Source of the DNA: CAVQMB01 sp963713445 | GTDB taxonomy: Bacteria > Pseudomonadota > Gammaproteobacteria > Competibacterales > Competibacteraceae | DNA: 64,000 nt | Reading direction: 5' to 3' | Assembly (NCBI GenBank): GCA_963713445.1 | Contig: CAVQMB010000026.1 | Span: forward strand, 1 to 64,000 | Shown: positions 26,156-33,867 of the stretch, in pieces | How positions within the stretch are numbered: the first letter of the stretch is position 1 | Layout of the letters: each line of letters begins with the position of its first letter | The notes under the pieces: model-generated | Database searches by the model: none | Seen by the model: only the letters and a program-made list of their open reading frames with translations | What the model was told of the DNA's origin: nothing | Made by a program: the position numbers and the translations under genes

Positions 26156-26184
26156 TTGAGAAAGCCGGAAAAGGGTCTTAAAAT
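26156..26184 (+). promoter_or_regulatory. likely infC promoter
   Basis: TTGAGA (26156-26161) and TAAAAT (26179-26184) are separated by exactly 17 bases, about 54 bases before the infC start. This would let infC-rpmI-rplT be expressed independently of thrS and the inserted TAXI-like gene. Confidence 0.6.
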
Positions 26185-26237
26185 CATCGTTTCCCTGAGC
26201 CGCTGGGCAACTGTCAGATCGACAGGAGGATCTCGCA

Positions 26238-26762
26238 ATCGCCGCTAATGCAGAAAACAGGATCAACGAAGCCATCACCGCGTCGCAGGTGCGGCTGATC
26301 GACCAGGACGGTGAACAGAAAGGTATCGTGTCGCTCGAAGAAGCATTACGCTTCGCCGACGATGCCGAAATGGATTTGGTAGAGGTGGCCGCCAACGCGA
26401 ACCCACCGGTATGCCGGATTATGGATTTCGGCAAATACAAGTTCGAGCAGAGTAAAAAGCAGCAGGAAGCCCGCAAGAAACAAAAACAGATACAAATCAA
26501 GGAGGTCAAATTTCGTCCGGGAACGGATGAAGGGGATTATCAGGTCAAACTACGCAACCTGATACGTTTCCTGAATGAAGGCGACAAGACCAAGGTGACG
26601 CTCCGGTTTCGCGGCCGGGAGATGGCTCATCAGGAAATCGGTGCCAAACTGCTGCGGCGAATCGAAGACGATCTTGCCGAGTATGGTGCCGTTGAACAAC
26701 GGCCGAAGATGGAAGGCCGGCTGATGGTCATGACGGTAGCGCCCTTGCGTAAGAACAAGTGA
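26238..26762 (+). CDS. infC: translation initiation factor IF-3 (AUC start)
   Basis: IF-3 binds the 30S subunit, blocks 50S joining and proofreads the start codon. The protein begins IAANAENRINEAITASQVRL, with the non-standard initiator ATC at 26238 and AGGAGG at 26224-26229, eight bases upstream. Choosing the GTG at 26289 instead would delete the conserved N-terminal residues. Rare initiators (AUU in E. coli) allow IF-3 to repress its own translation, so AUC is expected to serve the same feedback. Length is 174 residues. The N-domain (LVEVAANANPPVCRIMDFGK) and C-domain (VTLRFRGREMAHQEIG) are complete. Confidence 0.95.
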   Translation: MAANAENRINEAITASQVRLIDQDGEQKGIVSLEEALRFADDAEMDLVEVAANANPPVCRIMDFGKYKFEQSKKQQEARKKQKQIQIKEVKFRPGTDEGDYQVKLRNLIRFLNEGDKTKVTLRFRGREMAHQEIGAKLLRRIEDDLAEYGAVEQRPKMEGRLMVMTVAPLRKNK

Positions 26763-26816
26763 GCGTTAATTGATCGGTCTTGCAGTACGTAAATTCAAAT
26801 GCGGAGTTAGTGAGTA

Positions 26817-27014
26817 ATGCCCAAGATCAAATCGAGTCGCGGTGCGGCTAAGCGCTTCAGCCGAACCGGTGGTGGTGGCTTCAAGCGCAGCCAGTCACAT
26901 CACCGCCACATCCTGACCAAGAAGAGCACCAAGCGCAAACGTCAGTTGCGGGGGCCGGCGCAGATCGCCGAGGCCGACGCGCCGATGGTCCAGCGCATGC
27001 TTCCTTATAGCTGA
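26817..27014 (+). CDS. rpmI: 50S ribosomal protein bL35
   Basis: A 65-residue basic protein (MPKIKSSRGAAKRFSRTGGG, ending in PMVQRMLPYS), the normal length for bL35. It lies 54 bases after infC and 23 before rplT, the standard infC-rpmI-rplT order. In E. coli this operon is repressed by L20 binding the mRNA; I did not identify that structure here. Confidence 0.96.
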   Translation: MPKIKSSRGAAKRFSRTGGGGFKRSQSHHRHILTKKSTKRKRQLRGPAQIAEADAPMVQRMLPYS

Positions 27015-27037
27015 TCCGGATGTGGAGGTAGTTAGCA

Positions 27038-27397
27038 ATGCCCCGAGTTAAACGTGGTGTGACGGCACACGCCCGTCACAAGAAGGTTATGAAGAAAGCC
27101 AAAGGCTATTACGGTGCCCGTAGTCGGGTTTATCGTGTAGCCAAGCAGGCTGTTACCAAAGCGGCCCAGTACGCCTATCGCGACCGGCGCCAGCGTAAAC
27201 GTCAGTTCCGCGGTTTGTGGATTGTGCGCATCAACGCCGCGGCGCACGAGAATGGACTGTCCTACAGTCGATTGATCAACGGCTTGAAGAAAGCCGCCGT
27301 TGAGGTCGACCGGAAAGTGCTCGCTGACTTGGCCGTACACGACAAAGCAGCGTTCGCCGCTATTGCCGAAAAGGCCAAGGCTGCGCTCGGCGCGTGA
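27038..27397 (+). CDS. rplT: 50S ribosomal protein bL20
   Basis: A 119-residue rRNA-binding protein required for early 50S assembly (MPRVKRGVTAHARHKKVMKK, then LWIVRINAAAHENGLSYSRL). The ribosome-binding site is GGAGG nine bases upstream. The length and both halves match the family. A perfect 20-base palindrome follows the stop. Confidence 0.97.
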   Translation: MPRVKRGVTAHARHKKVMKKAKGYYGARSRVYRVAKQAVTKAAQYAYRDRRQRKRQFRGLWIVRINAAAHENGLSYSRLINGLKKAAVEVDRKVLADLAVHDKAAFAAIAEKAKAALGA

Positions 27398-27403
27398 CCA
27401 CCC

Positions 27404-27423
27404 GGCCCCGGTCGACCGGGGCC
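27404..27423. terminator. 20-base perfect palindrome in the pheS leader
   Basis: GGCCCCGGTCGACCGGGGCC lies seven bases after rplT and 134 before pheS. It forms an eight-base-pair GC stem with a TCGA loop but has no T tract. It could attenuate transcription into pheST or stabilise the rplT transcript end. I found no phenylalanine-rich leader peptide of the pheM type. Confidence 0.4.
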
Positions 27424-27557
27424 CACTCGCTGTACCGCAACTGTGGCAGCACCATCGAGTCGGGACTGGTTGTCGGTTCTTCGCCCCAGACCTTACCCGG
27501 TCAACCCGGTTTCCATTCCTCGTAGCAACCGATCATCAGCCTGCAGGAGATCCTCGC

Positions 27558-28541
27558 GTGGAAGGCTTGTCGCAACTGCTTGCACAGGCACAGTCCGAGA
27601 TTGCCGGAACTACCGATCTGGCGGCCCTGGAGCAACTCCGGGTGCGTTATCTGGGCAAAAAGGGTTTGGTCACTGATCGTCTCAAGCAACTAGGACAACT
27701 GCCGGCAGACGAACGGCCACGGGCGGGCCAGGCCATCAATGACGCCAAGCAGCGGCTGCAGATGCTGCTCGACGGGCGCCGACGTGAACTCGCTGATGCT
27801 GCACTCGACCAACAACTAAGCCTGGAAGCCATCGACGTCACCTTACCCGGGCGCGGGTACGGAATCGGGGGCCTGCACCCGTTGACCCGCACGCTGGACC
27901 GCATCGAGGAATTCTTCAACCGGCTCGGCTTCGCGGTAGCAAGCGGCCGGGAGATCGAAGACGATTTCCACAACTTCGAAGCCCTCAACATCCCACCGCA
28001 TCATCCAGCGCGGGCGATGCATGATACCTTCTATTTCGACAGCGGCTTGCTGTTACGGACTCACACCTCGAACATGCAGATCCGGGTGATGGAGCAGCAG
28101 CAGCCCCCGTTGCGCATGATTTTCCCTGGTCGGGTTTATCGCTGCGACTATGATCAGACCCACTCGCCGATGTTTCATCAGATCGAAGGTCTGGTGGTGG
28201 ACGAAGGCACCAGCTTCGCCGATCTGAAGGGCATGCTGTACGACTTTCTGCGCAGTTTTTTCGAAGACGACGCGCTGGAACTGCGGTTCCGGCCATCCTA
28301 CTTTCCGTTCACCGAACCATCGGCTGAAGTCGATGTCCGCGGCGCTGACGGCTGGCTGGAAGTGTTGGGTTGCGGCATGGTCCATCCCGAGGTATTCCGC
28401 CACGTCGGGATCGACAGCGAGCGTTACACTGGTTACGCCTTCGGCATGGGAGCCGAACGGCTCGCCATGCTGCGCTACGGGGTCAGGGATCTCAGACTGT
28501 TTTTCGACAACGATCTGCGCTTTCTGCGCCAGTTTCGTTAA
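27558..28541 (+). CDS. pheS: phenylalanine--tRNA ligase subunit alpha
   Basis: Catalytic alpha subunit of the (alpha-beta)2 enzyme. GTG start at 27558 with AGGAGA upstream; 327 residues, the same length as the E. coli protein. An N-terminal coiled coil (LEQLRVRYLGKKGLVTDRLK) is followed by the class II core: HPLTRTLDRIEEFF, the motif 2 region FPGRVYRCDYDQTHSPMFHQ, and motif 3 GYAFGMGAERLAMLRYG. The reading frame is intact. pheT follows after 44 bases. Confidence 0.97.
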   Translation: MEGLSQLLAQAQSEIAGTTDLAALEQLRVRYLGKKGLVTDRLKQLGQLPADERPRAGQAINDAKQRLQMLLDGRRRELADAALDQQLSLEAIDVTLPGRGYGIGGLHPLTRTLDRIEEFFNRLGFAVASGREIEDDFHNFEALNIPPHHPARAMHDTFYFDSGLLLRTHTSNMQIRVMEQQQPPLRMIFPGRVYRCDYDQTHSPMFHQIEGLVVDEGTSFADLKGMLYDFLRSFFEDDALELRFRPSYFPFTEPSAEVDVRGADGWLEVLGCGMVHPEVFRHVGIDSERYTGYAFGMGAERLAMLRYGVRDLRLFFDNDLRFLRQFR

Positions 28542-28585
28542 CCGGCCCGGGCCGGCCCGCCTCCAGCAACCGATTCGAGAAGCAC

Positions 28586-30968
28586 ATGAGAATCAGTGAA
28601 CAGTGGCTGCGCGAGTGGGTGAATCCCCCGCTCGACAGTGAACAACTGGCCCATCAGCTCACCATGGCAGGACTGGAAGTTGATCGGGTCGAATCCGCGG
28701 CCGCCGCATTCAGTAAAGTCGTCGTCGGCAGGGTAATCGAGCTTACCCAACATCCGGATGCCGACCGGCTGCGGGTCGCCAAGGTCGACGTGGGCTCAAC
28801 CGATGAGCCGCTGCAGATCGTCTGCGGCGCACCCAATGTACGTGCGGGCCTGTGCGTGCCTACCGCATTGCCCGGCGCCACTCTCCCCGGCGGCCTCGCG
28901 ATTCGCCGCAGCAGGCCTGCGCGGTGTCGAATCCCAGGGCATGCTGTGCTCGGCTAAAGAACTCGGCCTCGGTGAACTGGCCAGCGGGCTGTTGGAACTA
29001 CCGCATACCAGCCAACCCGGTCAGGACGTGCGCGAACTGCTCGCGCTGAACGACCACGTTATCGAAATCGACCTGACACCCAACCGTGGCGATTGCCTCA
29101 GCATCGCTGGCATCGCCCGCGAGGTCGGCGCACTCAACCGCCTGCCAGTCAGTCCTGTGCGCGCTGACCCGGTCGTGCCGCAGATCGACGATAGCTTTGC
29201 CGTGACGATAGCCGATCCGGCCGATTGCCCCCGCTATGTGGGCCGTATCGTACGCGGCGTCGATCCGACCGCTGCCAGCCCGTTGTGGCTGACCGAACGA
29301 CTGCGCCGGGCCGGTATACGCAGCCTGGGTCCGCTGGTCGACGTGACCAATTACGTGATGCTGGAGCTCGGGCAGCCGCTACATGCGTTCGATCTGGCCA
29401 AGCTGTGCGACGGCATCGCCGTGCGCCGGGCCCGACCCGGCGAACAGCTCACCCTGCTCAACGGTCAGGTCATCGACCTCCAGGCTGACACACTGCTGAT
29501 CACCGATGCCAGTGGGCCGATTGGACTGGCCGGGATTATGGGAGGCGCCAATAGCGAATGCGATGACAGTACCCGCGACGTGTTTCTGGAAAGTGCCTTT
29601 TTCAGCCCGACCAGTATTATCGGCCGAGCCCGGCACTATGGCCTTCACACCGATGCCTCCCACCGTTTCGAGCGTGGTGTGGACCCCGGACTGCAGACAC
29701 ACGCTATCGAACGCGCGACGCGACTGCTGCTGGATATCGCAGGCGGACAGCCCGGCCCACTGGTTGACACCGTGGATGCCGAGCGGCTGCCGCAACCCGG
29801 GTCAATCCTGCTACGCCCGCAGCGGATCGAAACCCTGCTCGGCCTGGCGTTGGACAAAGCAGAGATCGAGGATAACCTGGTCCGACTCGGCATGAGCATC
29901 ACCACCACCGCAGATGGCTGGCAGATTACGCCGCCGAGTTTCCGATTCGATATCACTCGGGAAGCGGATCTGATCGAGGAGTTGGGCCGGGTACACGGAT
30001 ACAACCGCCTGCCCAGCCACCGCCCTGCCGCCCGCCTGCAGCCGGGCCTGCGCCCGGAAGGCGAGCTTTCCCCGGTGCAGTTGCGAGCCGCGCTGGTACA
30101 GCGTGATTACCAGGAAGTCATCAGTTACAGCTTCATACCCGCCGACCTGCAGCGTCTGATCGATCCGGAACAGCCAGCGGTTCCCCTGAGCAATCCGATT
30201 TCAGCCGAAATGGCTGTGATGCGCACCAGCCTTTGGCCGGGCTTGCTGCAAACCCTGGATCGCAACCGCAACCGACAACAAGAACGCATCCGTTTGTTTG
30301 AAATCGGCCTCAATTTCCGGGGCGGACTCGAACAACTGACTCAGGAACTCTACCTGGGCGGCCTGGCGACGGGACTTGCCCTACCCGAGCAGTGGGCAAC
30401 GGATCGTCGTCGGGCTGACTTTTACGACATCAAGGGCGATCTGGAGGCACTGCTGGTACAATCTGGTCGCAATCTCGGGATCGATTTCATCGCCGCGCGC
30501 CATCCCGCCCTGCATCCTGGTCAGAGTGCTCGCCTGGAATGCGGTGGCGCGAACGCGGGCTGGCTCGGCGCACTGCACCCCAAGCTCGCCCGACAGCTTC
30601 AGATCGATGGTATTGTCTACTTGTTCGAGCTGCGGGTGGCGGGCCTGATGGTACCTCATCTGCCCCCTGTACGGGAGCCTTCGCGCTTCCCTCACAGCCG
30701 CCGGGATCTTGCGGTCGTGGTGTCGGAATCGGTTACCGCCGGTGCGCTAGTGGACACGATCCGGGCTCAGGGAGGCGAGCTTCTGCAACAAATCACCTTG
30801 TTCGACGTCTATCGCGGCAAGGGCATTCCCGAAGACCACAAGAGCATGGCATTCGGCCTCACATTACAGGATTTTACCGGCAACCTTACCGATGAAGCCG
30901 TCGATGCGTGCATCAGCAGAATTGTAGAGGGGTTGGAGCAGCAGCTGGGCGCCCGACTCCGCGACTGA
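28586..30968 (+). CDS. pheT: phenylalanine--tRNA ligase subunit beta (one-base frameshift)
   Basis: Beta subunit carrying the editing site and anticodon-binding domain. The first 105 or so codons from ATG 28586 (MRISEQWLREWVNPPLDSEQ; tRNA-binding OB fold) are in one frame. From about 28916 the rest (LRGVESQGMLCSAKELGLGE to the C-terminus) is in the next frame. Removing one C from the GGCC near 28915 restores a run of RRSRLRGVES, exactly as expected, and a 793-residue protein. pheT is normally essential and single copy, so I read the shift as a sequence error, not decay. Later domains (B3/B4 editing, B5, core, and the ferredoxin-fold anticodon domain starting PSRFPHSRRDLAVVV) are complete. Confidence 0.92.
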
Positions 30969-30987
30969 TCAATGGGGACTCAACAAA

Positions 30988-31296
30988 ATGGCTTTGACGA
31001 AAGCTGATATGGCGGAACGCCTGTTCGAAAGACTTGGGCTCACCAAGCGCGAAGCCAAACAGCTGGTGGAAAGTTTTTTCGAAGAAATTCGCAGCGCTCT
31101 TGAAGAAGGTGAACAGGTCAAGCTGTCAGGCTTCGGTAATTTCGATCTGCGCAGCAAGAATGAACGCCCCGGGCGCAACCCGAAAACCGGCCAGGAGATA
31201 CCGATCTGCGCGCGTCGGGTAGTTACATTCCGGCCCGGACAGAAACTCAAAGCGCGAGTGGACAGCTACAACGGTCACGAATACTCGGACTCTTGA
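30988..31296 (+). CDS. ihfA: integration host factor subunit alpha
   Basis: DNA-bending HU-family protein, 102 residues. It begins MALTKADMAERLFERLGLTK and carries the DNA-inserting arm KNERPGRNPKTGQEIPI with the conserved proline. It lies 19 bases after pheT, the standard pheST-ihfA linkage of gammaproteobacteria. The C-terminal tail VDSYNGHEYSDS is normal in length. Confidence 0.97.
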   Translation: MALTKADMAERLFERLGLTKREAKQLVESFFEEIRSALEEGEQVKLSGFGNFDLRSKNERPGRNPKTGQEIPICARRVVTFRPGQKLKARVDSYNGHEYSDS

Positions 31297-31320
31297 GATT
31301 CCGTTTCTATAAGGTACAAT
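31293..31320 (+). promoter_or_regulatory. sigma-70 promoter of tRNA-Pro
   Basis: TTGAGA (31293-31298) overlaps the ihfA stop. TACAAT (31315-31320) follows after 16 bases, and the tRNA begins 26 bases later. Confidence 0.6.
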
Positions 31321-31346
31321 ACAGCGTTTACGTCTTACCGAATTTT

Positions 31347-31423
31347 CGGGGTGTAGCGCAGCCTGGTAGCGCACCTGCATGGGGTGCAGGTGGTCGGAGG
31401 TTCAAATCCTCTCACCCCGACCA
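31347..31423 (+). tRNA. tRNA-Pro (GGG)
   Basis: A 77-base cloverleaf. The acceptor CGGGGTG pairs with CACCCCG, and CCA is encoded. The D arm is AGCGCAGCCTGGTAGCGCA. The anticodon stem is CCTGC/GCAGG with loop ATGGGGT, anticodon GGG. The T arm is GGAGGTTCAAATCCTCT. A decayed accessory segment begins just downstream, as is common at tRNA genes. Confidence 0.97.
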
Positions 31424-31441
31424 ATAAAATCAAGCAGTTAG

Positions 31442-31474
31442 AAAAAGCCGGTCGATGAATTTAGCCGGCTTTTT
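31442..31474 (+). terminator. intrinsic terminator of tRNA-Pro
   Basis: The stem AAAAAGCCGG / CCGGCTTTTT encloses a 13-base loop, and the right arm supplies the T tract. Confidence 0.75.
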
Positions 31475-31546
31475 AATCTTACGGTACCGGCTGGCAGTCG
31501 CTTCCGGTGTGCTATTGGCTAGCGGCTCACGCGGGCCTATTGGCAG

Positions 31547-31999
31547 TCAATTTAGCAGTGTGATGCGCTCGCATAGCCGTTCATGGGACGGTCGGCCGGA
31601 ATCAACCAAGGCGATTAACACGCGGATATGCTCGGCCTTCGTTGGAAATGTGGCCCGGACGCGTTGATCGCGGATCAGATCCAACGAACTGCCCAGGCGC
31701 TTCGCGTCGTAATGAATTTCCCGATTAGCCACCTTTAGCTTGTTGTCGAAGTCAGTCCTCGGGCCGTCGACGCACCGCTTATGGCGTTGCTTGGCGTCCA
31801 CTGGATCGTCGGGCGTGGCGAAACAACCGCCGCCGCGCTCCTCCGCCCAGGCACGGATCCGCCGGCCAAAGACCCCAGAGGCCTTCGCCAGCGTAAACAG
31901 ACTCGATACAGAATCCCTGCCTAACCTATCCTGCAACGCCTTGCTGCTGCGCGCGGCGCGCGGCCAGATTATTTCGTCGACTTGCTCCGGGTCGGTCAC
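31547..31999 (-). CDS. hypothetical protein next to tRNA-Pro
   Basis: A 150-residue frame from a GTG at 31999; the same frame stays open upstream for about 30 more codons into the integrase remnant. The sequence is protein-like and hydrophilic (EEIRAW-type helices; GRDSVSSLFTLAKASGVFG, then FPTKAEHIRVLIALVDSGRP). I recognise no family. Its position between tRNA-Pro and an integrase fragment suggests cargo or a remnant of a small integrated element. The start codon is uncertain and expression is unproven. Confidence 0.4.
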   Translation of the reverse strand: MTDPEQVDEIIWPRAARSSKALQDRLGRDSVSSLFTLAKASGVFGRRIRAWAEERGGGCFATPDDPVDAKQRHKRCVDGPRTDFDNKLKVANREIHYDAKRLGSSLDLIRDQRVRATFPTKAEHIRVLIALVDSGRPSHERLCERITLLN

Positions 32000-32048
32000 T
32001 ATATCTTCGGCACTTAAATGACTCTGTGCATCATTCCGCGTGCCGCGG

Positions 32049-32250
32049 TTATCGACCGGCGCACGATAGTTTTCGCTCCGTCGCCAGATGAATCAAGAAC
32101 GCCTCACCTCCGCCGCGCCATTTCCCGCGGATGCCGTTTGCCGTGGAACAGAATATAGCGCCGCGCCCACTGTACGTCAGCTCGCTCCGTGCGCAAACTG
32201 TAGTGCTGCACCCGAAATGCTTCCCGTATGCGAGCCAGCAGCGTCGGGGC
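32049..32250 (-). pseudogene. integron-integrase-like tyrosine recombinase, N-terminal remnant
   Basis: Translating the minus strand gives LLARIREAFRVQHYSLRTER followed by VQWARRYILFHGKRHPREM. After a one-frame shift near 32105 it continues EAFLIHLATERKLS. This matches, from memory, the core-binding N-terminal domain of IntI-type tyrosine recombinases, which carry (R/K)HYSxRTE, FILFHGKRHPxEMG and FLTHLAVERxV. The frame ends at 32049 and no catalytic domain (R-H-R-Y) follows, so only about 65 residues survive. It lies 630 bases from the tRNA-Pro 3' end. Confidence 0.65.
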
Positions 32251-32391
32251 TCAGCCGATATCCTTAGCATCGAAGCAGAGCGCAACGGAATCGCGGTCAT
32301 TCGCGTTCCAGAGGAACAGCTTCTGTTGTTCATCGGTGCAGCCCGCGAGGGCTTTAAGGAGCATATGGGTAAAAATAGGGTCCAGTGAAAT
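32251..32391 (-). pseudogene. C-terminal fragment of an unidentified protein
   Basis: An open minus-strand frame reads SLDPIFTHMLLKALAGCTDE followed by QKLFLWNANDRDSVALCFDA and ends at a TGA at 32251-32253. An ATG at 32362-32364 would give 37 residues. It has coding character but no start signal, and it abuts the integrase remnant, so it is probably the tail of a gene lost from the same island. Function unknown. Confidence 0.35.
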
Positions 32392-32602
32392 CTAACGCGG
32401 GCAGTGGCGGGGCCAGCCCAAGTCATCGCCTCAGCCGACGCGGCCAAACGCTACATACCCACCATTCAAACCGAGATCGACACTGATATGCCCAGAGGGT
32501 CAGGCCCGTTCAGCCGGTGTGCCGCGAGCGGACGGAGCGGCGTTGTGGCGGACCTGTCAACCGATATGAGCTATGCCCGCTGGTGAATCGCCACGGGTTT
32601 CC

Positions 32603-32645
32603 TTGACACTTCCCGATCTACTTCAAAGAAAGCATTTTAAAATGC
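32603..32645 (+). promoter_or_regulatory. AT-rich upstream region with 14-base palindrome
   Basis: A consensus -35 TTGACA (32603-32608) is followed by the perfect palindrome GCATTTTAAAATGC (32632-32645), 54 bases before the RMF-like gene. The -10 at the right spacing (AAGAAA) is poor. The palindrome could be an operator or part of a stationary-phase promoter. Confidence 0.4.
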
Positions 32646-32698
32646 TAAAATTACCATTAGAGTGATTTTGTACCCCAACAGGAAATGGCAAATATAAA

Positions 32699-32917
32699 AT
32701 GACACGAGAGCAAACCCAGGACAGTCCACAAGCATGGCAGGAAGGCTTCGAAGCGGGACAGCACGGCAAACAATGGTTCGACTGCCCCTATCGATCCTGC
32801 ACCGCCGAATCACTGAGCTGGATGGACGGGCTGATCGAAGCCAACGCTCAGAAACGGCCCGTTGAGCGCCGACAGTCAAATCGGATAGCCGCCCGGGTCG
32901 GCGCACTAGTCGATTAA
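32699..32917 (+). CDS. rmf: ribosome modulation factor (RMF/CrpP-like)
   Basis: A 72-residue protein. Its core reads AWQEGFEAGQHGKQWFDCPY followed by SCTAESLSWMDGLIEA, matching the RMF pattern (R/A-x-x-GY-x-AG-x-x-G, then CPY, then W-x-x-GW-x-x-A). RMF binds 70S ribosomes in stationary phase and, with HPF, forms inactive 100S dimers. The N-terminus is shorter and less basic than E. coli RMF, while the C-terminus adds about 20 residues (KRPVERRQSNRIAARVG). The upstream AT-rich palindromic region is consistent with stress regulation. CrpP family members are the main alternative. Confidence 0.7.
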   Translation: MTREQTQDSPQAWQEGFEAGQHGKQWFDCPYRSCTAESLSWMDGLIEANAQKRPVERRQSNRIAARVGALVD

Positions 32918-32935
32918 GTTCCGCCAAACTAGGGG

Positions 32936-32962
32936 GGCGGCCACGCATGCCAGGTGGCCGCC
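32936..32962 (+). terminator. hairpin after the RMF-like gene
   Basis: GGCGGCCAC / GTGGCCGCC forms a nine-base-pair stem with a nine-base loop starting 19 bases after the stop. The following TCTCTGTT is a weak T tract. Confidence 0.5.
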
Positions 32963-33060
32963 GTCTCTGTTAGAGATACTGTAGTTAGAACCAGCGCGGT
33001 GAGAGCGTTAGTACGTCCCGCCGCGGCGACGGTTTCCTGCCTTACTGACGATCTCCTCAA

Positions 33061-33756
33061 TCAGCCATCGTAGCCGGGCGTACTCCGGCCTAGACCGTCG
33101 TAAAGATCCAGGCAACGCTCAAACCAGCCCTTGATCGGGTCATCCTCCTCGGCCAGCAACCGTAACGGGCTGATCACCCGGGCCCACTGGAATGCACCGA
33201 ATACCAGATAATCAGCATACAGCGGCGCGTCGCCCCCCAGAAACGCCTGGCGCTTGAGGGTCGAGCGCAGCGGCCGCAATAAGTCCCGAAACCCGGCCAG
33301 GCGTTGCTCCCTGCCAGCCTGTACCTGCTCCAGGGACTGCCCAAACCGGCGTTCGCGACTGTCACGGAAGTAGGACTGATCTTCAGGTTGAAGGTGCTGG
33401 TAGATATCGTGCACCAGCAACCGAATCAAGGCCGGCTGCAGGGTCAGATTTACCCAGTGCTGTACAAACCCGGTGAGCGCACGGCCGGCATTACCGCCAA
33501 ACAACGACGCCCGGTCAGGGTAGGTTTCCTCCAGATAGTTCGCGATGGACGTGCTGTCGGCTATCAGGGTACCGTTGTCATCAATGACCGGAACGATACG
33601 CTGGCCGCCGCCAGCAATGCCGGCGATATCGATGAATCGGGTCGGCTGCGCCTCACAGTCCAGCCCTTTGTGGGCAATGGCCATGCGGCTGCGCCAGCAG
33701 TGCGGACTGAACCGACGATCGTCGCGGCCGCACAAATCGTATAGAACAATGGTCAT
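33061..33756 (-). CDS. glutathione S-transferase family protein
   Basis: A 231-residue protein. The N-terminal thioredoxin-like domain reads MTIVLYDLCGRDDRRFSPHC, then PVIDDNGTLIADSTSIANYL, where the S-T-S-I glutathione-binding segment is typical. The C-terminal domain is all-helical (SYFRDSRERRFGQSLEQVQA). The opening F-S-P-H-C-W-R pattern resembles the beta-etherase (LigE/LigF-like) GST branch found in many proteobacteria without lignin metabolism. The substrate cannot be inferred. It is transcribed with or just after the aldolase 111 bases upstream. Confidence 0.85.
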   Translation of the reverse strand: MTIVLYDLCGRDDRRFSPHCWRSRMAIAHKGLDCEAQPTRFIDIAGIAGGGQRIVPVIDDNGTLIADSTSIANYLEETYPDRASLFGGNAGRALTGFVQHWVNLTLQPALIRLLVHDIYQHLQPEDQSYFRDSRERRFGQSLEQVQAGREQRLAGFRDLLRPLRSTLKRQAFLGGDAPLYADYLVFGAFQWARVISPLRLLAEEDDPIKGWFERCLDLYDGLGRSTPGYDG

Positions 33757-33867
33757 GGTTTCATCCGGTAGTTCTGTGCCCGGCCCTGTTTACCCGTCCC
33801 GTGTCATCGCGGTCAAGGCGGTCAGTGCATCAGGCGCGATCACCATACGCATAACTTGCGCCCGTAC

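Noticed and set aside
27398..27557. pheM-like leader peptide controlling pheST
   Set aside because: No short ORF with clustered phenylalanine codons followed by a terminator with T tract could be found.
32131..32388. 85-codon plus-strand ORF beginning MPFAVEQN
   Set aside because: The minus strand of the same DNA encodes recognisable integrase signatures, so this is an antisense frame.
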